A stretch of 64,000 bases of DNA from Sphingomonas soli NBRC 100801 (lineage in GTDB: Bacteria; Pseudomonadota; Alphaproteobacteria; Sphingomonadales; Sphingomonadaceae), in assembly GCF_001591025.1 (NCBI RefSeq), contig NZ_BCTZ01000001.1:248001-312000 (forward strand), read 5' to 3'. Below, piece by piece: positions 49,945 through 58,718 of this stretch (its first letter is position 1; each line of letters opens with the position of its first letter). The position numbers and the translations under genes are program-made. A model generated the notes under the pieces. It saw nothing but the letters and a program-made list of their open reading frames with translations, did no database searches and was not told the DNA's origin.

Positions 49945-51528
49945 ATGCACAAACTTCCATTTTTGCTCGCCCCGCTGTTTCTCGCCGCCAGCCCGATCGC
50001 GGCGCAGACGGTGGAGGGGACGCAACTCGCCACGATCATCGCAGAGGGCACCAGCCATTCCGAGGTGATGCAAATCGCCGAGCATCTGACCGATACGATC
50101 GGGCCGCGCATGACCAATTCGCCGGGGATGCGGCAGGCCGAGCAATGGACGCAGGAGAAGTTCAAGGACTGGGGGCTGAGCAACGTCCACAAGGAAGGGT
50201 TCGATTTCGGGCGCGGCTGGTGGATCGAGCGATCGAGCGTGCGGATGGTGACGCCGCGCATCGCGAGCCTCACCGCGATCCCGATCGCCTGGACGCCCGC
50301 GACCAAGGGCGTGGTGAGCGCGCCGATCGTGGTCGCGCCGATGAGCAGCGCGGGCGATTTCGCAAATTGGCGCGGCAAGCTGGCGGGGAAGATCGTGCTC
50401 GTGTCGAGTCCCGGCACGCCCACGGACAAGACCCAGCCGCCGTTCAAGCGGCTGAGCGATGAGGATATCGCCAAGCTCGACGTGTTCGAGCAGCCGAAAT
50501 GGGACCCGGCGAAGTTCGCGGCGGCGATGGCGGGCGCGCGCTTCGAGAAGGAACTGACCGATTTCCTCGCCGCCGAGGGCGCGCTGGTTTACGTCACGCG
50601 CTCGCGCAACGACGGAAAGCTGGTCCACGGGGAAGGGTATCAGCATTTCGCGGGGGATACGCCGACCGTTCCTGGCGTGGAGCTGGCGACGGAGGATTAC
50701 CGGCGGTTGGTGCGCATGGCCAAGGCGGGCGCGGCCCCGACGCTGGAGATCGAGAGCCTCGTCCATTTCGATGACAGCGATCCGATGGCGTACAATGTCA
50801 TCGCCGACATCAAGGGCAGCGATCCGAAGGCCGGCTATGTGATGGCTGGCGCGCATCTGGATAGCTGGGCGGCAGGAGATGGCGCGGCGGACAATGCCGC
50901 GGGATCGGCCATGGTGATGGAAGCGGCACGGATCATCGCGGCTTCGGGGATCAAGCCGAAACGCACCATTCGCTTCGCCCTCTGGTCGGGCGAGGAGCAG
51001 AGCCTGTATGGCAGCATCGCCTATATCGAGAAGCATCTGGCGACGCGCCCGGCGCCCGATCGCAAACTGACCGACGACGAATTCTATTATAGCTGGGCAA
51101 CGCGTTTCCCGATCACCACGCTGCCCGGGCACAAGGACCTAGTGGCCTATTTCAACCTGGATAACGGGTCGGGGAAGGTTCGCGGCATCTATGCCGAGAA
51201 CAACATGGCCGCAGTGCCGATCCTCCGCGAATGGCTGGCCCCGTTCGCGCCGATGGGGGCCTCTTCGGTGGTGATCCAGAAGACCGGGGGCACCGATCAT
51301 CAGTTCATGCAGAGCGTGGGGATTCCGGCGTTCCAGTTCATCCAGGATCCGCTGGATTACTCGTCACGCGTGCATCATTCGCAGCTCGACACCTATGATC
51401 ACCTGCGCGCGGATGATATGCGGCAGGGCGCAATCATCCTGGCGGCGATGCTGCTGAACGCGGCCAATGCCGACAAGGCGCTACCGCGCATGCCGGTGCC
51501 GAAGCAGCCAAGCCCCACGGTGCAGTAA
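49945..51528 (+). CDS. Secreted M28 family zinc peptidase
   Basis: 527 residues from ATG at 49945 (GGAG 4 bases upstream). The signal peptide ends in SPIAAQ. A PA-like insert (VVAPMSSAGDFANWRGKLAG) precedes the peptidase core. Zinc and catalytic motifs are AGAHLDSW, DGAADNAAGSA, SGEEQ and the late His in VHHSQLDTYDHL. It is probably a co-catalytic two-zinc aminopeptidase in the periplasm. It is unrelated in fold to the two M1 peptidases at 35.8-39.3 kb but may share the task of peptide breakdown. Confidence 0.92.
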   Translation: MHKLPFLLAPLFLAASPIAAQTVEGTQLATIIAEGTSHSEVMQIAEHLTDTIGPRMTNSPGMRQAEQWTQEKFKDWGLSNVHKEGFDFGRGWWIERSSVRMVTPRIASLTAIPIAWTPATKGVVSAPIVVAPMSSAGDFANWRGKLAGKIVLVSSPGTPTDKTQPPFKRLSDEDIAKLDVFEQPKWDPAKFAAAMAGARFEKELTDFLAAEGALVYVTRSRNDGKLVHGEGYQHFAGDTPTVPGVELATEDYRRLVRMAKAGAAPTLEIESLVHFDDSDPMAYNVIADIKGSDPKAGYVMAGAHLDSWAAGDGAADNAAGSAMVMEAARIIAASGIKPKRTIRFALWSGEEQSLYGSIAYIEKHLATRPAPDRKLTDDEFYYSWATRFPITTLPGHKDLVAYFNLDNGSGKVRGIYAENNMAAVPILREWLAPFAPMGASSVVIQKTGGTDHQFMQSVGIPAFQFIQDPLDYSSRVHHSQLDTYDHLRADDMRQGAIILAAMLLNAANADKALPRMPVPKQPSPTVQ

Positions 51529-51652
51529 GCCCCGGGGAATCCGGCATTCTCCGCTCGCTTCGGCGCATTCGTGCAGGGGCGGGCGAGGAATCCGCGATTG
51601 ATATGCTCCATAACCATGGATTCCCGGTGAGAACCCCGCTAGGCCGCAACGC

Positions 51653-52375
51653 GTGCCCGCTCTTCACGCCTTCGCCAACCCCGCGCGCTTCCTGAAGATC
51701 GCCCGTCCGCTGACTCCGGTGCTGTTCTGGGCCGGGGCCGCCCTCGCGCTGTTTGGGGCCTATTCGGGCCTGGTGCTGACGCCCCCCGATTACCTTCAGA
51801 AGGAGACGGTGCGGATCCTCTACATCCATGTACCAAGCGCGTGGCTGGGGATGGGGGCGTGGAGCGGGATCGCGATTTCGAGCCTGATGTATCTCGTCTG
51901 GCGGCATCCGCTGTCGAACCTTGCCGCGCGGGCGATCGCACCGGCGGGGGCGGTGTTCGCGGCGCTCTGTCTGATCACCGGATCGATCTGGGGACGTCCA
52001 ACCTGGGGCACCTGGTGGGAATGGGACGGGCGGCTGACCAGCATGCTGCTGCTGTTCTTCGTCTATATCGCCTATATCGCGCTTGCGCGTGCGGATGCCG
52101 ATCGCGGCGGCGACGGGCGCGTGCCGGCATTGTTCGGCGTGGCGGGCAGCGTGCTGCTGCCGATCATCCGCTATTCGGTGGTGTGGTGGAATACGCTGCA
52201 CCAGGGGCAGAGCATCGGGCTGACCAGCAGCACGATCGACAGGAGCATGATCTGGCCGCTTTTCTTCACGCTGGGCGGCTTCACGCTGTTTTTCGGCGGG
52301 ATCGTGCTGATGCGGATGCGGGCGATGCTGGCGGCGCAGAAGGTGGAAGCGCGGATGCGGCGGATGGCGCAATGA
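51653..52375 (+). CDS. ccmC: Heme exporter/handling protein CcmC
   Basis: 240 residues, six membrane helices. The heme-binding WWD motif 'WGRPTWGTWWEWDGRLTS' lies between helices 3 and 4, with conserved His in ILYIHVPSAW and in WWNTLHQG. It loads heme on CcmE. The start is GTG (51653) with no clear ribosome site; no ATG is available in frame before the upstream stop codon. First gene of the ccm block; ccmA and ccmB are not next to it. Confidence 0.95.
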   Translation: MPALHAFANPARFLKIARPLTPVLFWAGAALALFGAYSGLVLTPPDYLQKETVRILYIHVPSAWLGMGAWSGIAISSLMYLVWRHPLSNLAARAIAPAGAVFAALCLITGSIWGRPTWGTWWEWDGRLTSMLLLFFVYIAYIALARADADRGGDGRVPALFGVAGSVLLPIIRYSVVWWNTLHQGQSIGLTSSTIDRSMIWPLFFTLGGFTLFFGGIVLMRMRAMLAAQKVEARMRRMAQ

Positions 52376-52503
52376 ACCATTGGGCTTTCGTGATTGCCGC
52401 CTATGCGGTGGTGCTGATCGGCGCTGGCGGGCTGGCGGTGGCGAGCTATCTGGCGATGCGGAAGGCGGAAGCCGCCGCAGACGCGATGAAGGGTAAAAAG
52501 TGA
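52372..52503 (+). CDS. ccmD: Heme exporter protein CcmD
   Basis: 43 residues. One membrane helix (FVIAAYAVVLIGAGGLAVASYL) followed by a positively charged Ala-rich tail, the usual CcmD plan. It helps release holo-CcmE from CcmABC. It overlaps the ccmC stop by 4 bases (ATGA). Confidence 0.88.
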   Translation: MNHWAFVIAAYAVVLIGAGGLAVASYLAMRKAEAAADAMKGKK

Positions 52504-52522
52504 AGATCGGAGTGGAAGCAAT

Positions 52523-52640
52523 TCTCCCCCGGGGGGTGAACTGGCAGGCCAGGCCTGACGGAGGAAACTCCGCCTGCGATGCCGCTGGTGGCGACACCCC
52601 CTCCACCGCTCCGCGGTCCCCCTCCCCCTCCGGGGGAGGA
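52523..52640. repeat. Palindromic repeat, family C, inside the ccm operon
   Basis: CTCCCCCGGGGGGTGAACTGG on the left and CCTCCCCCTCCGGGGGAGGA on the right. The terminal GGGGGAGGA sits 5-6 bases before the ccmE ATG and is its only ribosome site. Confidence 0.85.
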
Positions 52641-52645
52641 ATTTA

Positions 52646-53083
52646 ATGGCGATGAAGGCCAAGCATCAACGGCTGGTTCTCGCTGCGCTGGCGCTGGTCG
52701 CGGTGCTGGGCGCGGCGGGGCTGGCGCTTTCGGCGCTGAAGGATCAGGCGGCATTCTTTTACGCGCCGGGCGATCTGGTGGGTAAGCCGGTGCCCGCCGA
52801 CAAGCATGTGCGGCTCGGCGGGATGGTGCAGAAGGGCTCGATCCAGCGCGAGGCGGATGGCGTCTCGATCCGCTTTGTCGTGGAAGATGGTGTCTCGACC
52901 GTGCCCGTCACGTTCCGCGGGGTGACGCCGGACCTGTTCAAGGAGGATTCGGGCGTGGTTGCCGAAGGACGGTTCGCGCCCGATGGCAGCTTCATCGCGG
53001 ACAATCTGCTCGCCAAGCATGACGAGCGCTACATGCCGCCACAGTTGAGCGGCAACCAGCACATCACGCAGTCGCTCGAATGA
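52646..53083 (+). CDS. ccmE: Cytochrome c maturation heme chaperone CcmE
   Basis: 145 residues. N-terminal membrane anchor, then a periplasmic OB-fold. The heme-binding His125 and Tyr129 are in AKHDERYMP. It carries heme from CcmC to CcmF. It follows ccmD after a 142-base gap filled by a repeat, so coupling with ccmD is broken; with ccmF it overlaps by 4 bases. Confidence 0.96.
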   Translation: MAMKAKHQRLVLAALALVAVLGAAGLALSALKDQAAFFYAPGDLVGKPVPADKHVRLGGMVQKGSIQREADGVSIRFVVEDGVSTVPVTFRGVTPDLFKEDSGVVAEGRFAPDGSFIADNLLAKHDERYMPPQLSGNQHITQSLE

Positions 53084-55002
53084 TCGCCGAAGCAGGACTG
53101 GCGGCGCTTTGGATGGCGGCGGCGTTCGCGGTGATCCAGCTTGCGCTGGGCGTGGGTGCGGCGCGTGGCGGCTCGGACGATCTGATGCTGGCGCTGCGCC
53201 GGATCGCGCTGGTGCAGGGCGTGTTGGCGATGCTCGCGTTCGGCCTGCTCGTCATGCTGTTCGTGCAATCCGATATGTCGGTGCTGCTGGTCGCGACCAA
53301 CAGCCATTCGGCCAAGCCGCTGATCTACAAGATCGCCGGCGCATGGGGGAACCATGAGGGCTCGATGCTGCTCTGGGTCACGGTGCTGGCGATGGCCGGT
53401 GCGGGCGTCGCCCTGTTCGAGCGGCGGCTGGCGCTGAAGACGCTCGCAGCCACGCTGGGCGCGCAGGCGTTTATCGGGCTGGGCTTCTACGCCTTCCTGG
53501 CCTTTGCCTCCAATCCGTTCGTGCGGCTCAACCCGGCGGCACCGGAAGGGCAGGGGCTCAACCCGCTGCTGCAGGACCCCGGCCTCGCCTTCCACCCGCC
53601 GACGCTCTATTTCGGCTATGTCGGGCTCTCGATCGCGTTCAGCTTCGCGGTGGGGGCGCTGATCATGCGCGACGTGGGACCTGCATTCGCGCGGGCGATG
53701 CGGCCCTGGGTGCTGGCCGCGTGGATATTCCTGACCATCGGCATCACGGCGGGATCCTATTGGGCCTATTACGAACTGGGCTGGGGCGGCTGGTGGTTCT
53801 GGGACCCGGTTGAGAACGCGTCGCTGATGCCGTGGCTGGCGGCGACCGCCTTGCTCCATTCGGTGACCGTCCTGGCGACGCGCGACGGACTGCGCGCCTG
53901 GACCCTGATGCTGGCGCTGGTGGCGTTCGCCATGTCGATGATCGGGACGTTCCTGGTCCGATCGGGCATATTGGTGAGCGTCCACGCCTTTGCGGTCGAT
54001 CCCACGCGCGGCAGCTTCATCCTGGCCCTGCTCGGTATTTATATCGGCGGCGCGCTGGCATTATTCGGGGCACGGGTGGGGACGGTGACCCAGGGCTCCA
54101 CCTTCCGCATCGTCAGCCGCGAAGGCGCGCTGGTGCTCAACAATCTGCTGCTCACCGTGATCCTGGGCCTGGTCTTTATCGGCACGCTTTATCCGCTGGT
54201 CGCGCAGGCGGTGGGTGTGCAGCTTTCGATCGGTGCGCCTTTCTTCAACAAGACGATCGCGCCGATTGCGCTGGTGCTGGCGCTAGCGACCGCAGTGGGG
54301 CCGCTGCTCAACTGGCGGCGGGACGTGCTGGACACTTTGGCGCGCAAGCTGCTGGTGCCCGCCGCGCTGGGCGGGATCGGGTTCGCCGTGTTCCTGGCGC
54401 TGAATCCACGGGCGCCGGTGATCGCGCTGATCGGGATCGGCGTCGCGATCTTCCTGGGCGTGGCGAGCATGTTGCCGTTGGTCCGGCGCAAGCTGCGGCG
54501 GACGCCGTTGCACATCTGGGGAATGGTGATCGCCCATGTCGGCGTGGCCGTCTGCATCGGCGGGGTGAGCGCGGATGTGGCATATAAGACCGAGCGGCTC
54601 ACCGCGATGGCGGTGGGACAGAAGGCGGCCGTGGGTCCGTTCACGGTCGAGCTGGTCGAAGTGCGTCCGGCGCTGGGGCCTAACTGGTCCGCCGTTGAGG
54701 CGCGGCTGAAGGTGACGCGCGGGAGCAGCAAGCCGTTCGAGATGTTCCCGCAGCAGCGCTTCTTCAGCGCGCCGCCGACCAATACCAGCGAGGCGGCGAT
54801 CACGACCGTGCTCGACGGCCAGCTTTATACTGTGCTGGGCGTGGGCGATGCGGAGGGGCGCTGGCAGCTTCGGCTGTGGTGGAAACCGTTCATCACCTTG
54901 ATCTGGCTGGGCGGCGCGTTGATCGCGCTGGGCGGGTTGCTCGCGCTGATCGGGCGTGTCCTGCGCGAGCGGCGCACGGCGGATCAGGAGAGCTACGCAT
55001 GA
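53080..55002 (+). CDS. ccmF: Cytochrome c heme lyase subunit CcmF
   Basis: 640 residues with about 14 helices. The WWD motif 'WGGWWFWDPVENASLMPWL' is intact near residue 235. It transfers heme from CcmE to apocytochrome with CcmH/CcmI. ATGA overlap with ccmE, and ATGA overlap with the next gene. Confidence 0.97.
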   Translation: MIAEAGLAALWMAAAFAVIQLALGVGAARGGSDDLMLALRRIALVQGVLAMLAFGLLVMLFVQSDMSVLLVATNSHSAKPLIYKIAGAWGNHEGSMLLWVTVLAMAGAGVALFERRLALKTLAATLGAQAFIGLGFYAFLAFASNPFVRLNPAAPEGQGLNPLLQDPGLAFHPPTLYFGYVGLSIAFSFAVGALIMRDVGPAFARAMRPWVLAAWIFLTIGITAGSYWAYYELGWGGWWFWDPVENASLMPWLAATALLHSVTVLATRDGLRAWTLMLALVAFAMSMIGTFLVRSGILVSVHAFAVDPTRGSFILALLGIYIGGALALFGARVGTVTQGSTFRIVSREGALVLNNLLLTVILGLVFIGTLYPLVAQAVGVQLSIGAPFFNKTIAPIALVLALATAVGPLLNWRRDVLDTLARKLLVPAALGGIGFAVFLALNPRAPVIALIGIGVAIFLGVASMLPLVRRKLRRTPLHIWGMVIAHVGVAVCIGGVSADVAYKTERLTAMAVGQKAAVGPFTVELVEVRPALGPNWSAVEARLKVTRGSSKPFEMFPQQRFFSAPPTNTSEAAITTVLDGQLYTVLGVGDAEGRWQLRLWWKPFITLIWLGGALIALGGLLALIGRVLRERRTADQESYA

Positions 55003-55520
55003 AGCGGCTGCTCCTATGGCTGCCACTGGCGTTTTTCGCCGCCGTGCTGGCGCTCGTGGCGAGCGGGCTCATCAAGCCGGCCGACCGCGCGATTCATTCC
55101 GCGCTGATCGACAAGCCGCTGCCCGAGATCGATCTGCCCCCGCTGCTTGCGGACAAGCCTGGGATCAAGGGCGGGTTTGGGGGCAAGCCACGGCTGGTGA
55201 ACGTCTTTGCGAGCTGGTGCCTTCCGTGCATCGCCGAGGCGAAGCAGTTGATGAAGCTCAAGGAGATGGGCGTCGAGATCGACGGCGTGGCGACGGCGGA
55301 CACGACCCCCGCGATGCAGGCATTCCTCGCGCAGAATGGCGATCCCTATGCGCGGATCGGCGATGACCGGAACCGGAAGGTGCAATTCTCGCTGGGTTCG
55401 GCAGGCGTGCCCGAGACCTTTGTGATTGATGGGCGCGGGCGGATCGTGATGCAGCACATTGGCGACGTGCGCGAAGAACATCTGCCCGAATTGCTGGCCG
55501 CGCTGGAGGCGGCGAAGTGA
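54999..55520 (+). CDS. ccmG: Periplasmic thiol:disulfide oxidoreductase CcmG/DsbE
   Basis: 173 residues, N-terminal anchor, thioredoxin fold with Cys74 and Cys77 in SWCLPC. It keeps the apocytochrome CxxCH thiols reduced. The ATG at 54999 overlaps the ccmF stop; the longer frame is not family-like. Confidence 0.95.
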   Translation: MKRLLLWLPLAFFAAVLALVASGLIKPADRAIHSALIDKPLPEIDLPPLLADKPGIKGGFGGKPRLVNVFASWCLPCIAEAKQLMKLKEMGVEIDGVATADTTPAMQAFLAQNGDPYARIGDDRNRKVQFSLGSAGVPETFVIDGRGRIVMQHIGDVREEHLPELLAALEAAK

Positions 55521-55924
55521 GGCGCGCGCTCACCCTGGCGCTCGCGCTGATCGCAGCGCCTGCGATGGCCGATTCGGGCCTGCCCCCGCAGCAGCTTGCC
55601 TATACCCAGCTTGCCGATCCCGCGAAGGAAGCACGGGCCAAGGCGCTGATGGAGAAACTGCGCTGCCTGGTCTGCCAGGGCCAGTCGATCGCGGACAGCG
55701 ATGCGGAGATGGCGGGCGATATGCGCGCGCTGGTCCGCCAGCGGATTCAGGCGGGTGAGACGCCGGATCAGGTCGAGACATGGCTGATCCAGCGCTATGG
55801 CGATTATGTCAGCTATGACCCGCCACTGAGCTGGGTGACCGCGCCGCTGTGGATCGCCCCGCTGGTGCTGCTGGGGCTCGGGCTGTTGCTGAGCGCCCGC
55901 CTGTTCCGGAGGGGCAAGAAATGA
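55517..55924 (+). CDS. ccmH: Cytochrome c maturation protein CcmH (CcmL-type N-terminal domain)
   Basis: 135 residues. Signal peptide, redox motif LRCLVCQ (Cys50, Cys53), and a C-terminal membrane helix (WIAPLVLLGLGLLLSARL). GTG start overlaps the ccmG stop (GTGA). It presents apocytochrome to the CcmF lyase. Only the N-terminal domain of E. coli CcmH is here; the TPR part is the next gene. Confidence 0.94.
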   Translation: MRRALTLALALIAAPAMADSGLPPQQLAYTQLADPAKEARAKALMEKLRCLVCQGQSIADSDAEMAGDMRALVRQRIQAGETPDQVETWLIQRYGDYVSYDPPLSWVTAPLWIAPLVLLGLGLLLSARLFRRGKK

Positions 55925-56610
55925 TGGGCTGGGCGATGCTGGGCCTGGTGGCGCTGGCGGCGGTGATCCTGCTTGCGATCACGCGTTTTCCGAAGCGGTT
56001 GTGGACTATAGCGGCCACAGGTGTGATGCTGGGTGCTGCCGGCTATGCCTGGCAGGGCAGTCCCGGTTTGCCCGGGCGCTCAGCATCGATCGAGAAACAG
56101 GCGGGCGAGGTCGATCCCGGGCTGGTCGCGCTCCGCGAGGCGATCTTCGGCAAATATGGAACCGCGGTCTTTACCTATGCGACTGCGGCGGAATCGATGA
56201 TCCGGACCGGGCGCCCCGATCTGGCGACGGTGGTTTGGCTGGGCGCCGTGCGCAAATACCCCGAGGATTATGCGCTGTGGAGCGGGCTGGGGCTGGCGCT
56301 GGCCGAACAGGATGGCAACCAGATCTCTCCGGCTGCCAAGCTGGCTTTTGACAAGGCGCTGGCGCTGCACCCGTCGCATCCCGGACCGCAATTTTTCTAT
56401 GGGCTGGCATTGGTCCGAGCGGGGCAGTTTGCCGAAGCGCGGCCATATTGGGCGAAGGCGGTGGAACTGACACCGGCAGACATCAGCTACCGCGACGAAC
56501 TGCGCGTGCGTCTGTTCCTGCTCGACCGGTTCCTTGCGGCCCAGGCTGAGCAGGCGAAGCAGAAGGCACCGGGTCCGCAACCGGCACCGGAGGCGCAACC
56601 AGCGCGCTGA
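55921..56610 (+). CDS. ccmI: TPR-containing cytochrome c maturation protein CcmI/CycH-like
   Basis: 229 residues. Two N-terminal helices (MLGLVALAAVILLAITRF and TIAATGVMLGAAGYAW) and a periplasmic TPR region (ALREAIFGKYG ... DYALWSGLGLALAEQ, FDKALALHPSHPGPQFFYGLA). It probably chaperones apocytochrome. ATGA overlap with ccmH. It ends the operon; a repeat follows. Confidence 0.85.
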   Translation: MMGWAMLGLVALAAVILLAITRFPKRLWTIAATGVMLGAAGYAWQGSPGLPGRSASIEKQAGEVDPGLVALREAIFGKYGTAVFTYATAAESMIRTGRPDLATVVWLGAVRKYPEDYALWSGLGLALAEQDGNQISPAAKLAFDKALALHPSHPGPQFFYGLALVRAGQFAEARPYWAKAVELTPADISYRDELRVRLFLLDRFLAAQAEQAKQKAPGPQPAPEAQPAR

Positions 56611-56655
56611 GCCGCTGCGGTGACGACCCCAGAGCGGGATCCGGATATCTTGTTT

Positions 56656-56738
56656 CGTCATCCCCGCGAAAGCGGAGAAGGAGGATTGTCCGGCGACATC
56701 CCGCTTGGCTCTGGGTCCCCGCTTTCGCGGGGATGACG
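56656..56738. repeat. Palindromic intergenic repeat, family A (partly degenerate left arm)
   Basis: CGTCATCCCCGCGAAAGCGGAG on the left and CTCTGGGTCCCCGCTTTCGCGGGGATGACG on the right, after the ccm operon. It may serve as its transcription end. Confidence 0.85.
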
Positions 56739-56864
56739 GCTATTCAACAGGGCGAATCGATCTCGAGGGGGTGCGACGACGCTTGGCTATGCGGCCACGC
56801 AGCCACATTGGCGCGACGTACACCCCCGGGACGGCCCCTCCGCCGAAAGGTAGGGGAGGGTCGC

Positions 56865-57968
56865 TCAGGCCCATGCCTCGTATGGTAGGTCGAGATCGTC
56901 CGCGACGGCCTTGAAGGCGATCTTGCCCTTATAGACGTTGAGGCCGTTGGCGAGGTGCCTGTCCGCCTTCATCGCGGCTTCGGCGCCGAGATTGGCGAGG
57001 CGGAGGACGAAGGGCAGTGTGGCGTTGTTGAGCGCGAAGGCCGAGGTGCGGGCAACTGCGCCGGGCATGTTCGCAACGCAATAATGGATGACGCCGTCGA
57101 CTTCATAGACGGGATCGTCATGCGTGGTGGCGTGGCTGGTTTCGAAGCAGCCGCCCTGATCGATCGCGATATCGACTAGCACCGAGCCGCGCATCATCGT
57201 TCCCAGCATCTCGCGGGTGACGAGCTTCGGAGCTGCCGCACCGGGGACGAGAACCGCACCGATCACGACTTGCGAGCGAGCGACCGCTTCGGCGATCGCC
57301 GCCTTGGAGGCATAGGCAGTCTTGATCTGGCTGCCGAAATGCATGTCGAGCTCGGCCAGACGTTCGTTGCTGATGTCGTAGATCGTGACGTCGGCGCGCT
57401 GGCCGACCGCCATCTGCGCAGCATTGATGCCCGAGACGCCGCCGCCGAGGATCGCGACCTTGCACGGCGCGACGCCGGGGACGCCGCCGAGCAGTTCGCC
57501 GCGGCCGCCCTGTTCCTTCTCGAGATAGTGCGAAGCGACCTGGACCGACATGCGGCCGGCCACTTCGCTCATCGGCTTGAGCAGCGGCAGCGCGCCCGAA
57601 TTGGACGTCACCGTCTCATAGGCGATGCAAGTGGCACCCGACTTCATCAGGCCCTCGGCCTGGGGTTTGTCGGCAGCTAGATGGAGATAGGTGAAAAGCA
57701 GGTGGCGCGGCTCGAGCATCGCGATCTCGCCGGGCTGGGGCTCCTTGACCTTCACGATCATGTCCGAGTCGGCGAATACCGCGGCGGCCTCGGGCGCGAT
57801 CTTTGCGCCGACCTTCGTATAGGCGGTGTCATCGAAATCGATGCCCATGCCGGCCTTGGTCTCGACCAGCACTTCGTGGCCGGCAGCAACGAGTTCCGCG
57901 ACAGACGCGGGGGTAAGACCAACGCGATATTCGTGATTCTTGATTTCCTTGGGGACACCGATCTTCAT
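56865..57968 (-). CDS. ald: Alanine dehydrogenase
   Basis: 367 residues from ATG at 57968 (AGGAG upstream). Reversible NAD+-linked conversion of alanine to pyruvate and ammonia. 'MKIGVPKEIKNHEYRVGLTP' start, 'VKVKEPQPGE', 'LLFTYLHLA' with the catalytic His, and the NAD motif 'KVAILGGGVSGINAAQMA'. Near the end, 'FVLRLANLGAEAAMKAD' fits. It is divergent from an Lrp-type regulator 133 bases away, which is probably its regulator. Confidence 0.96.
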   Translation of the reverse strand: MKIGVPKEIKNHEYRVGLTPASVAELVAAGHEVLVETKAGMGIDFDDTAYTKVGAKIAPEAAAVFADSDMIVKVKEPQPGEIAMLEPRHLLFTYLHLAADKPQAEGLMKSGATCIAYETVTSNSGALPLLKPMSEVAGRMSVQVASHYLEKEQGGRGELLGGVPGVAPCKVAILGGGVSGINAAQMAVGQRADVTIYDISNERLAELDMHFGSQIKTAYASKAAIAEAVARSQVVIGAVLVPGAAAPKLVTREMLGTMMRGSVLVDIAIDQGGCFETSHATTHDDPVYEVDGVIHYCVANMPGAVARTSAFALNNATLPFVLRLANLGAEAAMKADRHLANGLNVYKGKIAFKAVADDLDLPYEAWA

Positions 57969-58101
57969 GGCTGCTCTCCTGGATTTGATGAGAATAACGT
58001 ACCGCGAAGCGATGGGGCGAATCCCTGCAAAGTTGCGCGTTGAAGCTGGCATGGTTGCATGGAACCGCTATATCCGGCGCCATGATCGCAGAATTTCTCT
58101 G

Positions 58102-58569
58102 ATGGACCGGATTTTCACTTCGATCCTGAGATCGCTGGCGGCGGATGCGCGGGCGTCCGTCAGCACGATCGCGGCGCAGGCCGGACTCTCGCAATCGGCC
58201 TGTACGCGGCGCATTCAGGCGCTGGAGGCGTCGGGGCATATCCAGGGCTATGGTGCCCGGCTCGGCCATCGCGAACTGGGCTTCAAGGTGACGGCGCTGG
58301 TGGATATCACGCTGGGAACCCAGGTGGAGGAAGACCTTGCCGCCTTCGAGCGCGCAGTCTCCGAAATCGAGGGGGTGGTGGAATGCGCGCTGGTTTCGGG
58401 CGGGCAGGATTACCGGCTGAAGATCCTGGCGCGTGATCTGGACGATTATGAGCGGCTCCATCGCGAACATCTGGGGCGGCTACCTGGCGTGGTGACGATC
58501 AATTCCAGTTTCGTGCTGCGGGCGGTGCCGACGCGCAGCGAAGCTGACGCTCTGTTCGCCGCGCGCTGA
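58102..58569 (+). CDS. Lrp/AsnC family transcriptional regulator
   Basis: 155 residues. N-terminal HTH (SVSTIAAQAGLSQSACTRRIQALEASGHIQGYGA) and C-terminal RAM/ACT-like effector domain (VSEIEGVVECALVSGGQDYRLKILARDLDDYERLHRE). The start at 58102 aligns with the usual 'D-x-x-x-x-x-I-L' Lrp beginning; the frame opens earlier at 57940, overlapping ald, without support. Divergent from ald, so alanine or leucine responsive control of ald is the simplest reading. Confidence 0.9.
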   Translation: MDRIFTSILRSLAADARASVSTIAAQAGLSQSACTRRIQALEASGHIQGYGARLGHRELGFKVTALVDITLGTQVEEDLAAFERAVSEIEGVVECALVSGGQDYRLKILARDLDDYERLHREHLGRLPGVVTINSSFVLRAVPTRSEADALFAAR

Positions 58570-58679
58570 CAGGGAACCCGGCGGCCCGTGCCGCGTCTGG
58601 CAAATGTGCGCCGTTGCTACGCAATGCTGCAAGTGCTAACTGCGCGCGTTCCAAAGCCAAGCGAGAACTCCAGGTCGCT

Positions 58680-58718
58680 ATGACCATATCAATCTCCGCA
58701 GCGCGACAGCCCCAGTGA
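58680..58718 (+). CDS. Putative 12-codon upstream ORF before kup
   Basis: ATG at 58680, 12 codons, and a TGA that overlaps the kup GTG (bases GTGA at 58715-58718). AGG lies 5 bases before the ATG, while the kup GTG has no ribosome site of its own. It could provide translational coupling for kup. A peptide function is not expected. Confidence 0.4.
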   Translation: MTISISAARQPQ

